A DNA stretch of 16,396 nucleotides from Thermodesulfobacteriota bacterium (GTDB taxonomy: Bacteria; Desulfobacterota; Thermodesulfobacteria; Thermodesulfobacteriales; Thermodesulfatatoraceae): assembly GCA_013154385.1 (NCBI GenBank), contig JAADCO010000093.1, positions 1-16,396 on the forward strand, written 5' to 3'. A program made the translations under genes and the position numbers. Position 1 is the first letter of the stretch. The number at the start of each line of letters is the position of its first letter. The notes under the pieces were generated by a model that saw nothing but the letters and a program-made list of their open reading frames with translations, did no database searches and was not told the DNA's origin. Shown here in pieces: positions 1 through 6,350 of this stretch.

Positions 1-636
1 ACGGGCGGGGAGCTGGTCTTCCTCTGCAATCCCAACAATCCCACGGGGGTCTATCTTCGGCCCGCGGACCTGCGCTCGCTGATGGCGGCCCATCCCCGAA
101 GTGTCTTTGTGGTGGACGAGTCATACGTTGATTTTCATCCCGAGGGGCGCAGTCTCCTCGAGGACGGGTTGCCCGCAAACGCGGTGGTCCTCTATTCTTT
201 TTCGAAGATCTTTCGTCTTCCCGGGCTGAGGCTGGGGGTCTGCGCGGCGGCAGAGCCCCTGGCCAAAAGGCTCCGCGAGGCCGAGCTCCCCTGGGCGGTG
301 AACCGGCTGGCCCAGGTGGCCGGGCCGTGGCTCTTGGAGCAGGGGTCCCACGTGCAGGCCGTGAGAGAGTTCGTGGAACGCGAAAGGAGGCGCTTCCTCC
401 CGCATCTTGCGGAAGTCGCCGGGCTTCGCGTCTTTGCCGGGGAGATCCACTTCTTCCTCCTTGAGCTCGACCGCCCGGCGCGCCCGGTGTGGGAGGCCCT
501 TCTCCGGCGCCATCTGATCCTCGTGCGAGAGGCTTCGAACTTCGCGGGGCTTGGTCCGAACTTTTTGAGACTGGCCCTGAAGAGCGAGGCGGAAAACAAC
601 CGTCTCCTCCGGGCCCTGAAAGAGGTGCTCAGGTGA
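1..636 (+). CDS. cobD: L-threonine-O-3-phosphate decarboxylase (CobD), 5' truncated by window edge
   Basis: PLP-dependent fold-type I enzyme. CobD makes (R)-1-amino-2-propanol O-2-phosphate, the aminopropanol linker of the cobalamin lower ligand. The frame is open from base 1, so the start lies outside. 211 residues are visible, roughly the C-terminal 60% of a typical 360-residue protein. Visible motifs are FLCNPNNPTG near the left edge, VDESYVDF, and the PLP-lysine segment SFSKIFRLPGLRLG with its Lys codon at 205-207. The sequence LPWAVNRLAQVAG and the ending ILVREASNFAGL...FLRLALKSEAENNRLL follow Salmonella CobD (MPWSVNALAALAG, ILIRSCANYPGL). HisC, the close paralogue, usually differs at these points, so CobD is preferred, but HisC is the alternative. 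The stop TGA overlaps the GTG start of the next gene (GTGA), so the two are probably translationally coupled. Confidence 0.82.
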   Translation, partial: TGGELVFLCNPNNPTGVYLRPADLRSLMAAHPRSVFVVDESYVDFHPEGRSLLEDGLPANAVVLYSFSKIFRLPGLRLGVCAAAEPLAKRLREAELPWAVNRLAQVAGPWLLEQGSHVQAVREFVERERRRFLPHLAEVAGLRVFAGEIHFFLLELDRPARPVWEALLRRHLILVREASNFAGLGPNFLRLALKSEAENNRLLRALKEVLR

Positions 637-1322
637 AAAACGTCTTCGTGCATCCCCTGCCCATACCCATAGAGACCGAGGGTCTGGTGGTCCTGGTGGA
701 CATCCTTAGGGCCACCTCCACCATCGTGGCGGCGCTGGCCGAGGAGGCCAAGGTGGTCAAGCCCGTGGCCACCATCGAAGACGCGCTCCTCCTGCGGGAG
801 CAGGGCTATCTCCTGGCCGGAGAAAGGGGCGGGTTGCCGCCGGAGGGTTTTGACTACGGCAACTCTCCGCGGGAGGCCTATCGCCTGGCGGGTCAGAAGG
901 TGGCGCTCACCACCACCAACGGCACCCGCGCCCTGGGCTTCGTCAAGCAGGCCAAGGCCGTTTGCGCCGGAAGCTTCCTCAACCTTTCGGCGGTGGTGCG
1001 CTTTGCCGAGCGCTTCGACGAGGTGGTGGTCCTGTGCGCCGGCACCGAAGGTCACTTCTCCCTCGAAGACTTCCTCTTTGCGGGTTTCCTGGCGCGCGAG
1101 CTGGAGGAGTTTGCCACGGGAAACGACGCAGCCACCGTGGCGCGCCACTACGCCCGCGGGGTGGCCGACCCCCGCGAGGAGATCCTCCTCTCCAAGCACG
1201 CCCTGCGTCTCATCGAGCTGGGGCTCAAGGACGACGTGATCTTCTGCGGGGAGCTTGATCGCTACTCCGTGGTGCCGGTGCTCACCAAAGAAGGTTTCGT
1301 TCCTCTTCCAGGCGCTTCTTGA
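633..1322 (+). CDS. comB: 2-phosphosulfolactate phosphatase family protein (ComB-like)
   Basis: Family of Mg-dependent phosphatases that release phosphate from 2-phosphosulfolactate, the second step of the phosphoenolpyruvate route to coenzyme M. Many bacteria that make no coenzyme M carry homologues of uncertain role. The 229-residue product shows the family signatures in order: VDILRATST (about residues 22-30), AGERGG followed by FDYGNSPREA, ALTTTNGTRAL, and VVLCAGTEGHFSLEDFLFAG. The GTG start at 633 is chosen because AGAGG lies 7 nt upstream and the GTGA overlap with cobD is typical of coupling. A longer frame starting at 489 would run far into cobD. The 3' end overlaps convergent ispD by 41 bp. 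No ComA or ComC homologue is visible here. Family assignment is secure, but the actual substrate is open given the cobD partner. Confidence 0.88.
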   Translation: MKNVFVHPLPIPIETEGLVVLVDILRATSTIVAALAEEAKVVKPVATIEDALLLREQGYLLAGERGGLPPEGFDYGNSPREAYRLAGQKVALTTTNGTRALGFVKQAKAVCAGSFLNLSAVVRFAERFDEVVVLCAGTEGHFSLEDFLFAGFLARELEEFATGNDAATVARHYARGVADPREEILLSKHALRLIELGLKDDVIFCGELDRYSVVPVLTKEGFVPLPGAS

Positions 1323-1986
1323 GGAGGGCCGCGGCGATCTCCAGGTCCTCGGGCGTGGTGATCTTCAGGTTGGTGGCAGGGGAGGGCACCACGTAGACCG
1401 GAACACCCATCCATTCGAGCAGGCTGGCCTCGTCCGTGCCCTGGAAGCCTTCTCTTGCGGCCTTTTCAAAGGCGCGCCGCAGGAGAGGGGCCCGGGCGCC
1501 CTGGGGGGTCTGCGCGAGGAAGATCCTTTCCCGGGGAAGCGTGCGCACCACGCGGCCGCGGAGGGTTTCCTTCACCGTGTCGCGCACCGGACAGGCGGCA
1601 ATGGCTGCCCCGTGGTCCTTCACCGCGCGGATGACGCCCTGGATCGTCTCCTGGAGCACCAGGGGACGTGCGGCGTCGTGCACGAGGATGATCTCCGCCT
1701 CTTGGGGCACGGCTTCCAGGGCCGCGGCCACGGAGTCCTGCCGTGTGGCGCCTCCGGGGACGAGGCGGGCCACCTTGCGCAGGGAGGATTCCGCGATCAG
1801 CCGGGCGAGTTCCTCCTGCCAGGAGGACACGATGGCCACCACGATGAGGTCTATTTCCGGCGTTCTCTCAAGGGCCTCAAGCGTCCACATGATGATGGGT
1901 TTCCCGCAAAGGGAGAGGAACTGCTTGGGGATCTCGGCCCCCACTCTCTTTCCCACACCCCCGGCAGGCACCACGGCGACGATCAT
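1282..1986 (-). CDS. ispD: 2-C-methyl-D-erythritol 4-phosphate cytidylyltransferase
   Basis: Third step of the MEP isoprenoid pathway: CTP plus MEP gives CDP-methylerythritol and diphosphate, in the cytosol. The 234-residue length is normal. The N-terminal nucleotide-binding loop reads PAGGVGKRVG followed by IPKQFL (about residues 7-23). Also present are VHDAARPLV, the QTPQGAR loop, TDEASLLEWMG and the C-terminal family signature NLKITTPEDLEIA. The ATG start overlaps the stop of the upstream nfi gene (ATGA), making this the last gene of a five-gene chain. Its last 41 bp lie over the end of convergent comB. IspF, a frequent partner or fusion of IspD, is not next to it. Confidence 0.95.
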   Translation of the reverse strand: MIVAVVPAGGVGKRVGAEIPKQFLSLCGKPIIMWTLEALERTPEIDLIVVAIVSSWQEELARLIAESSLRKVARLVPGGATRQDSVAAALEAVPQEAEIILVHDAARPLVLQETIQGVIRAVKDHGAAIAACPVRDTVKETLRGRVVRTLPRERIFLAQTPQGARAPLLRRAFEKAAREGFQGTDEASLLEWMGVPVYVVPSPATNLKITTPEDLEIAAALLKKRLEEERNLLW

Positions 1987-2621
1987 TTCTTCACCCTTTG
2001 CGAAAGGAGATGGGCCTTGCGAATGGGCTCGGGCAATCTATACCCCACCAGGCAACGTTGCACCACCTCCAGGGCGCTTTCGAGGTCCACGAGATGGCCG
2101 GGGGAGACGAAGACGGGTTTGACCCCTTTTCGCGTTCGCAGGACCGCTCCTTTCACCTCGCCCTCGAGATAGATCGGCTTCCAGGCCCCGGCGCGGTCTG
2201 CGGGCCAATCGAATTCTCCGCAAAGCGGCTTCTTGGCCACGCCGATGGTGGGGATTCCCAGTTCGAGGCCGAGATGGGAGGCCAGCCCCAGACCGCGCGG
2301 ATGGAGGATCCCCTGGCCGTCCACCAGGAGGACCTCGGGCCTCCTTTTCAGGCGCGCAAAGGCCTTCTTGAGCACCGGGACCTCCCGAAAGGAGAGGAAC
2401 CCCGGCACATAGGGGAAAGGCGTCTCCTCCTCGGCCACGGCCTGGTCCACTTCTTCCAGCTCCGGGAGGCGGAGCACGGCGAGCACGCCGTAGGATCGTT
2501 TCTCCTTGCGCGCATAGGACACGTCTGCTCCGGCGACGATCTCCGGCAGGCGCTCAAGGGGCTTCAGCACGATCTTCCGGGCGAGTTCTTCCTGCAGGCG
2601 TTTGAGTTCGTCGAAGATCAC
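1983..2621 (-). CDS. nfi: Endonuclease V (deoxyinosine 3'-endonuclease)
   Basis: Repair nuclease that nicks DNA one base 3' of deoxyinosine, the product of adenine deamination. The 212-residue length fits the family. Catalytic acidic residues are visible as D33 in VAGADVSY, E80 in YVPGFLSFRE and D101 in LLVDGQG. The last continues into HPRGLGLASHLG. The C-terminal signatures PVFVSPGH and YRLPEPIRKAH are intact. The start is GTG at 2619-2621 and overlaps the stop of the M24 peptidase gene (GTGA). The stop overlaps the ispD ATG (ATGA), so the gene is embedded in a coupled operon with no spacing on either side. Hydrolytic deamination rises with temperature, which would suit a thermophile, but that is inference. 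Confidence 0.95.
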   Translation of the reverse strand: MIFDELKRLQEELARKIVLKPLERLPEIVAGADVSYARKEKRSYGVLAVLRLPELEEVDQAVAEEETPFPYVPGFLSFREVPVLKKAFARLKRRPEVLLVDGQGILHPRGLGLASHLGLELGIPTIGVAKKPLCGEFDWPADRAGAWKPIYLEGEVKGAVLRTRKGVKPVFVSPGHLVDLESALEVVQRCLVGYRLPEPIRKAHLLSQRVKK

Positions 2622-3796
2622 GGTTCCAGGCGGCGGATCTCCCGCGGCGAGAGGGTGAGGCGCGCGGCTCCCTCGCGGGTGATGAGGAAGGTGTCCTCAA
2701 GGCCGATCACCCCCTGGCCCGGCAGATGGCACTTGGGTTCGAGGGCGACGACCATGCCCTCTTCAAGGGGCACCTTCACCCGCGGGGCAAGGGGAGGCCA
2801 TTCGTCTATCTCGAGCCCCACGCCGTGGCCCACGAAGGGCACCCTCTCTTCGCCGTGGGCCATGAAACAGGGGCTGAGGCCCAGTTTTTCGGCGGTTTCC
2901 CGGGCGCGATGGTAGACCTCTTCGGCGGTGATCCCGGGCCGGAGGGTCTCTTCCAGGCTTTCCATGAGCTGCTTAATGCGCGCGAAGGTGTCGTGCAGTG
3001 CGGCGGGGAGTTCCCCGAAGTAGAAGAGGCGGCTCTGGTCCACGAGATAGCCCTCGTGCCAGCCGGCGTAGTCTATGAGGAGGGGTTCTCCTTCACGCAG
3101 GATCTTCTCGCTCGGCCCCTGGGGGAAACCCACCACCCCGCGTCCTCCCTGGCCGGTGGTGACGTAGGAGGGCACGGCCGCGGCCTCTCCGGTGAGGAGA
3201 TGGCCGTAGGCCAGTTCCTGATGGAAGGCGTAGGTGCGGGTGTAGGCCGGGTGCCCCCGCTTGCGCAGTTCGGCCTCAAGCATCCCGGCCATTTCCAGCT
3301 CGGTTAGCCCGGGCCGGAAAGAGGGGAGAACGGCCTCGATGGATTCGGCGAGCATCTCCGCGGCCCGGCGCAGGCAGGAGATCTCGTAAGCGCTCTTCCG
3401 GGCCCTGAGTTGCCGGAGGATGGGGCTCAAGTCAGAGAGCGCGAAGTCCCGCAGCAGGCGTTCGTAGCCGCGATAGACCGCCACGGGAAGGCGGTCTTCC
3501 TCAAGGGCCAGGTGCTTGATCCCCAGGTCCTTGAGGAAGTCGGGGAGGGCCTTGAGCGAGCGGAAGGGCCTCACTTCCTCGATGAGGGCTTCCGCGCGCG
3601 CGCGTTCGAAGGTGCGATAGACCAGCAGGAAGGCCTCTCCGCTTTGGGTGACCAATAGATGGCCGTCGGCAAAGGTCCCGGTGAAGTAGAAGATGTTCAG
3701 CGGATAGCGGATGAGGGCGGCCTCGAGACCCCGGTCCGTAAGGGCCTGGGCCAGGCGCTTGAGGCGGGAGCCGATTTCTTCACGATCAGGCGGCAT
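2618..3796 (-). CDS. M24 family metallopeptidase (Xaa-Pro aminopeptidase/prolidase-like)
   Basis: Cytosolic di-metal exopeptidase expected to cut next to proline. Two-domain architecture of 392 residues. The N-terminal creatinase-like domain covers about residues 1-135 and includes YPLNIFYFTG. The pita-bread catalytic domain follows. All five metal ligands are in place: D242 and D253 (LIDYAGWHEGYLVDQSR), H324 (VGHGVGLEIDEWP), E353 (VALEPK) and E367 (GLEDTFLIT). No signal peptide is seen. The ATG start at 3794-3796 lies 11 nt inside the end of the upstream transglycosylase gene. The exact substrate (PepP, PepQ or another dipeptidase) cannot be told from sequence alone. Confidence 0.92.
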   Translation of the reverse strand: MPPDREEIGSRLKRLAQALTDRGLEAALIRYPLNIFYFTGTFADGHLLVTQSGEAFLLVYRTFERARAEALIEEVRPFRSLKALPDFLKDLGIKHLALEEDRLPVAVYRGYERLLRDFALSDLSPILRQLRARKSAYEISCLRRAAEMLAESIEAVLPSFRPGLTELEMAGMLEAELRKRGHPAYTRTYAFHQELAYGHLLTGEAAAVPSYVTTGQGGRGVVGFPQGPSEKILREGEPLLIDYAGWHEGYLVDQSRLFYFGELPAALHDTFARIKQLMESLEETLRPGITAEEVYHRARETAEKLGLSPCFMAHGEERVPFVGHGVGLEIDEWPPLAPRVKVPLEEGMVVALEPKCHLPGQGVIGLEDTFLITREGAARLTLSPREIRRLEP

Positions 3797-4622
3797 CTCT
3801 CAGCTTGGCGGCGAGCTTGAGCACGGTTTCCGCGTAGGGTTGGCTGTTGTTGTAAGTCTTGATGACCTTGATCTGGGCCTCGTAGGAGAGGACACCGCGC
3901 CAGCCCCGCCGGTGCAGATAGTTGGCCATGCTGGCCAGGGCGTCTTCGAGGTCGAAGAGATCCACGCGCCCGTCGCCGTCCCAGTCCACCCCGTAGGAGA
4001 GCGCGCTGGTGGGCACGAATTGGGGCAACCCAAAGGCCCCGAAGATGGACCCCTTGATGGAGAGGGGATCGAAGTCGTTTTGGCGCGAATAGGTGATGAG
4101 GGCGCAGAGTTCCCGAAAGGCCCACTTGGCGCGGCGGGCCATGAACCGCTTGAGACGTGTCTCCTCTTCCGGCGGAAGGTCCCGGGGAAGGTATCCGCGC
4201 ACGAAGTTCCAGTCTTCGGAAAGGGCCATGCTCCCGAGGACGTTGAAGGTGCGATAGCGCCCGGTGTAGCGCCCGAGGTCCGTTTCCACCAGGAAGATGG
4301 CCACCAGCACCTCTTTGGGCACGCCGTAGCGCTCTTCAAGCGCGGTCAGGAACTTGTGATGCTCTCGCAGGAACTTCTTGGCCCGCGCCACCCGCTCGGG
4401 GGCCAGGAACTGGTTGTAGTTGAGCTTGTACTCGTCGTGCAGGAGCTTCTTGGGCATGATTTGCGGGAGAAACCGGGCTTCGGGCCGGGAAAGGAGCCCC
4501 TCCACGTAGGAGGCGTCAAACCCCGCCTTGACCAGCCTGTCCTTCAGGGGGGAGAGATCTGCGGCCTGGGCCGAGAGACTCCACAACAGAAAAACGAGGA
4601 GGAAAAAGATTCTTTTGATCAT
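3786..4622 (-). CDS. MltB-like lytic murein transglycosylase (SLT_2 family)
   Basis: Periplasmic enzyme that cleaves peptidoglycan between MurNAc and GlcNAc to give 1,6-anhydro ends. The 278-residue product starts with a signal peptide: MIKRIFF, a hydrophobic core, then SAQA before AD at about residue 20. No lipobox Cys is visible, so a soluble, Slt35-like form is expected. The catalytic Glu is E113 in FLVETDLGRYTG (compare VETRWGRVMG in MltB). Other family motifs are GAFGLPQFVPTS, ALASMANYLHRRGW and KTYNNSQPYAETVLKLA. Residues 213-224 (DWDGDGRVDLFD) form an EF-hand-like loop matching the calcium site of E. coli Slt35. The ATG shares one base with the stop of the response regulator gene (TAATG). 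Confidence 0.92.
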   Translation of the reverse strand: MIKRIFFLLVFLLWSLSAQAADLSPLKDRLVKAGFDASYVEGLLSRPEARFLPQIMPKKLLHDEYKLNYNQFLAPERVARAKKFLREHHKFLTALEERYGVPKEVLVAIFLVETDLGRYTGRYRTFNVLGSMALSEDWNFVRGYLPRDLPPEEETRLKRFMARRAKWAFRELCALITYSRQNDFDPLSIKGSIFGAFGLPQFVPTSALSYGVDWDGDGRVDLFDLEDALASMANYLHRRGWRGVLSYEAQIKVIKTYNNSQPYAETVLKLAAKLRDAA

Positions 4623-4990
4623 TACCCGTCAATGAGATTGAATTTTTTGAGATACTCCGAGATTTCCTTGAAAGTGACCGGCTTCTTGAAGTAGACGCTC
4701 TTCGGGATCTTTTCGATCTTTTCCTTGTCGAGCTGAGGCATCCCGGAAAAGACGAAGATCGGCCCCTCCGGGTCCTTCTCGCGAATCTTGTTGGCCAGCA
4801 CCAACCCCTCGATCTTGGGGATCTTGAGGTCTATCAGGTAGAGGTCGAAAGGCCCCTCTTCGAGAAAGATCCTCAAACCCTCTTCTCCGTCACGAGCACT
4901 GGTGGTTTCCATGCCCAAAATCTTGAAGAACTCTTCGAAGACTTCGAGAACCGAAGCTTCGTCTTCCACTATCAAGACTCGCTTTGCCAT
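4622..4990 (-). CDS. Single-domain response regulator (CheY-like receiver)
   Basis: A stand-alone receiver domain of 122 residues with no output domain. It begins MAKRVLIVEDE. The acidic pocket is E9/D10, the phospho-accepting Asp is D54 in LYLIDLKIPKIEG, the conserved Ser is in IFVFSGMP, and the conserved Lys is in YFKKPVTF. The ATG at 4988-4990 is chosen because a purine-rich GGGAGGGGAGAGGGCG stretch lies directly upstream and because the receiver fold begins there. A frame reaching back to 5074 would add 28 unrelated residues and cover the probable promoter. It is the first gene of the chain running to ispD. No histidine kinase is in the window, so its phosphodonor and target are unknown. 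Confidence 0.92.
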   Translation of the reverse strand: MAKRVLIVEDEASVLEVFEEFFKILGMETTSARDGEEGLRIFLEEGPFDLYLIDLKIPKIEGLVLANKIREKDPEGPIFVFSGMPQLDKEKIEKIPKSVYFKKPVTFKEISEYLKKFNLIDG

Positions 4991-5019
4991 CGCCCTCTCC
5001 CCTCCCACTTTAGAGCAGC

Positions 5020-5048
5020 AGTATATACCCCAAAATCTGCTCGAAGAA
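5020..5048 (-). promoter_or_regulatory. Candidate sigma-70 promoter of the response regulator operon
   Basis: On the minus strand TATACT (5020-5025) matches five of six -10 positions. TTCTTC (5043-5048), 17 bp upstream, is a poor -35. The -10 lies about 30 bp before the ATG at 4990, leaving a short leader that carries the purine-rich ribosome binding site. The weak -35 would fit an activated promoter. Confidence 0.35.
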
Positions 5049-5123
5049 AATTTTTTTGTGTCTATGGGCCTCATTCCTCCGTTGATCGGGTTTTCTTTGG
5101 TTCTTTTTTCAAGTTAAAAGCTC

Positions 5124-5145
5124 TTCAACCAAGGAGCAAGTTGAA
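5124..5145. repeat. Short inverted repeat, possible operator
   Basis: TTCAAC, 10 nt, GTTGAA: a perfect 6-bp inverted repeat inside the AT-rich gap. It overlaps a direct repeat of CAAGTTAAA (5110-5118) and CAAGTTGAAA (5137-5146), offset by 27 bp. It lies about 75 bp upstream of the candidate -35. It could be a regulator site or simply chance in AT-rich DNA. Confidence 0.25.
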
Positions 5146-5222
5146 ACATGGAAATAATTTTCCCACTTGCGAAAGTTGTCGTTTGAAGGGGGATTTGGGG
5201 AGAACGGGCGATTTTGGGCGAG

Positions 5223-6350
5223 CTAGGACGAGGACTTGAGGGAGAGGGGGTCGGTGAGGAGCCCGTGGAGGAGGAAATCCTGTCCCAGGCGCTTGAGGCG
5301 CAGGTCTTTGAGCCAGAGGGCGTCCTTTAGCCTCTCCGGCCCTTCGCCGCCGATGGCCGCCGGGGCCTTCTCACCGCCGATGACCACCGGGCCGTAGAAG
5401 AAGTAGACCTCATCCACCAGGCGGTCGTCGAAGAACCGTCCGTGGACCTTTCCGCCTCCTTCGACGAGGAGGCTGAGGAGCCCTTCGTCCACCAGGCGCT
5501 TGAGGAGGCTCTTGAGATGCACGCCGCCCCGTTCGTCCCGCGGGAGGAACCAGACCTTCACTCCCAGGGCCTCGAGCTCCTGCGCCTTTTTCTCCGGAGC
5601 CCCTTCCCCGGCCACGACCACCGTGGGGGCCCGGGACGAGAGGTGAAAGATCCGGTGTTTCGGGTCCAGACGCAGGTCGGTGTCGAGCACCAGGCGCCAG
5701 GGGTCGCGCCCGCGGGCCAGGCGGCAGGTGAGGGCCGGGTCGTCGGCCTCCACCGTGCCCCGCCCCACGAGGATGGCGTCGCAGATGTTTCGCAGTCCGT
5801 GGCCGAACCTGCGGGCCTTCTCCCCGGTGATCCACTGAGAGTCTCCGGTGCGCGTGGCGATGCGTCCGTCAAGACTCATCGCGGCCTTGGCCACGACCCA
5901 GGCCGTCTTCTGCGAGACGGCCTTCAAGAAGAAGCGGGAGAGATAGGCGCACTCCTCGGCGAGCACCCCGGTGACCACCTCAAGCCCCTGTTCCCTCAGG
6001 AAATCCGCTCCGCCCTTGGCCTGCGGATGGGGATCGCGCACCCCGATCACCACGCGCTTGATGCCGGCCTCGAGGATGGCCCTGGTGCAGGGGGGCGTGC
6101 GTCCGTAGTGGTTGCAGGGTTCGAGGGTCACGTAGATGGTGGCGCCGCGGGCGGCTTCTCCGGCCTGCCGCAGGGCGTGGACCTCGGCGTGGGGTGTGCC
6201 CGCCCGATGGTGATAGCCCTTGCCCACCACCTTTCCGTTGCGCACCACCACCGCTCCCACCGGGGGGTTGGGGGAGGTGCGTCCGAGGCCCTTTTTCCCC
6301 TCCCTCAGGGCCAGGCGCATGAATTGTTCGTCTTCAGGACGAAGCGGCAT
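5223..6350 (-). CDS. ribD: Bifunctional pyrimidine deaminase/reductase of riboflavin synthesis (RibD)
   Basis: Catalyses two successive steps of riboflavin biosynthesis: deamination of 2,5-diamino-6-ribosylamino-pyrimidinone 5'-phosphate, then NADPH reduction of the ribosyl side chain. The N-terminal deaminase domain (about residues 1-145) has the zinc site H54-A-E56, C79 in TLEPCNHYGRTPPC and C88. The C-terminal reductase domain starts near KAAMSLDGRIATRTGDSQWI and includes AILVGRGTVEADDPALT and LLVEGGGKVHGRFF. The 375-residue length is normal for the bifunctional form. The ATG lies 17 nt inside the end of the RACo-like gene, so the two are probably cotranscribed. No ribE, ribBA or ribH follows; the operon ends here at the AT-rich gap. 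Confidence 0.96.
   Translation of the reverse strand: MPLRPEDEQFMRLALREGKKGLGRTSPNPPVGAVVVRNGKVVGKGYHHRAGTPHAEVHALRQAGEAARGATIYVTLEPCNHYGRTPPCTRAILEAGIKRVVIGVRDPHPQAKGGADFLREQGLEVVTGVLAEECAYLSRFFLKAVSQKTAWVVAKAAMSLDGRIATRTGDSQWITGEKARRFGHGLRNICDAILVGRGTVEADDPALTCRLARGRDPWRLVLDTDLRLDPKHRIFHLSSRAPTVVVAGEGAPEKKAQELEALGVKVWFLPRDERGGVHLKSLLKRLVDEGLLSLLVEGGGKVHGRFFDDRLVDEVYFFYGPVVIGGEKAPAAIGGEGPERLKDALWLKDLRLKRLGQDFLLHGLLTDPLSLKSSS

Larger units (their letters stand above)
4991..5222. other. AT-rich intergenic region upstream of the response regulator operon
   Basis: This is the largest gene-free stretch in the window. It separates the end of ribD from the response regulator start, both on the minus strand. 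It is visibly AT-richer than the flanking coding DNA, with A/T runs around 5046-5056 and 5101-5118. It holds a candidate minus-strand promoter and short repeats. I see no convincing GC hairpin plus T-run that would end the ribD transcript, and no credible ORF. Confidence 0.7.

Noticed and set aside
489..632. ComB starting at 489 inside cobD.
   Set aside because: The family begins near the GTG at 633, and the extra 48 residues are an out-of-frame reading of cobD.
4988..5074. A longer response regulator starting at 5074.
   Set aside because: It would add 28 residues absent from receiver domains and cover the candidate -10. The start at 4990 has a purine-rich ribosome binding site.
5205..5222. 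GGGCGATTTTGGGCGA just after ribD as a terminator hairpin.
   Set aside because: It is a short direct repeat (GGGCGA twice), not an inverted repeat, so it cannot form a terminator stem.
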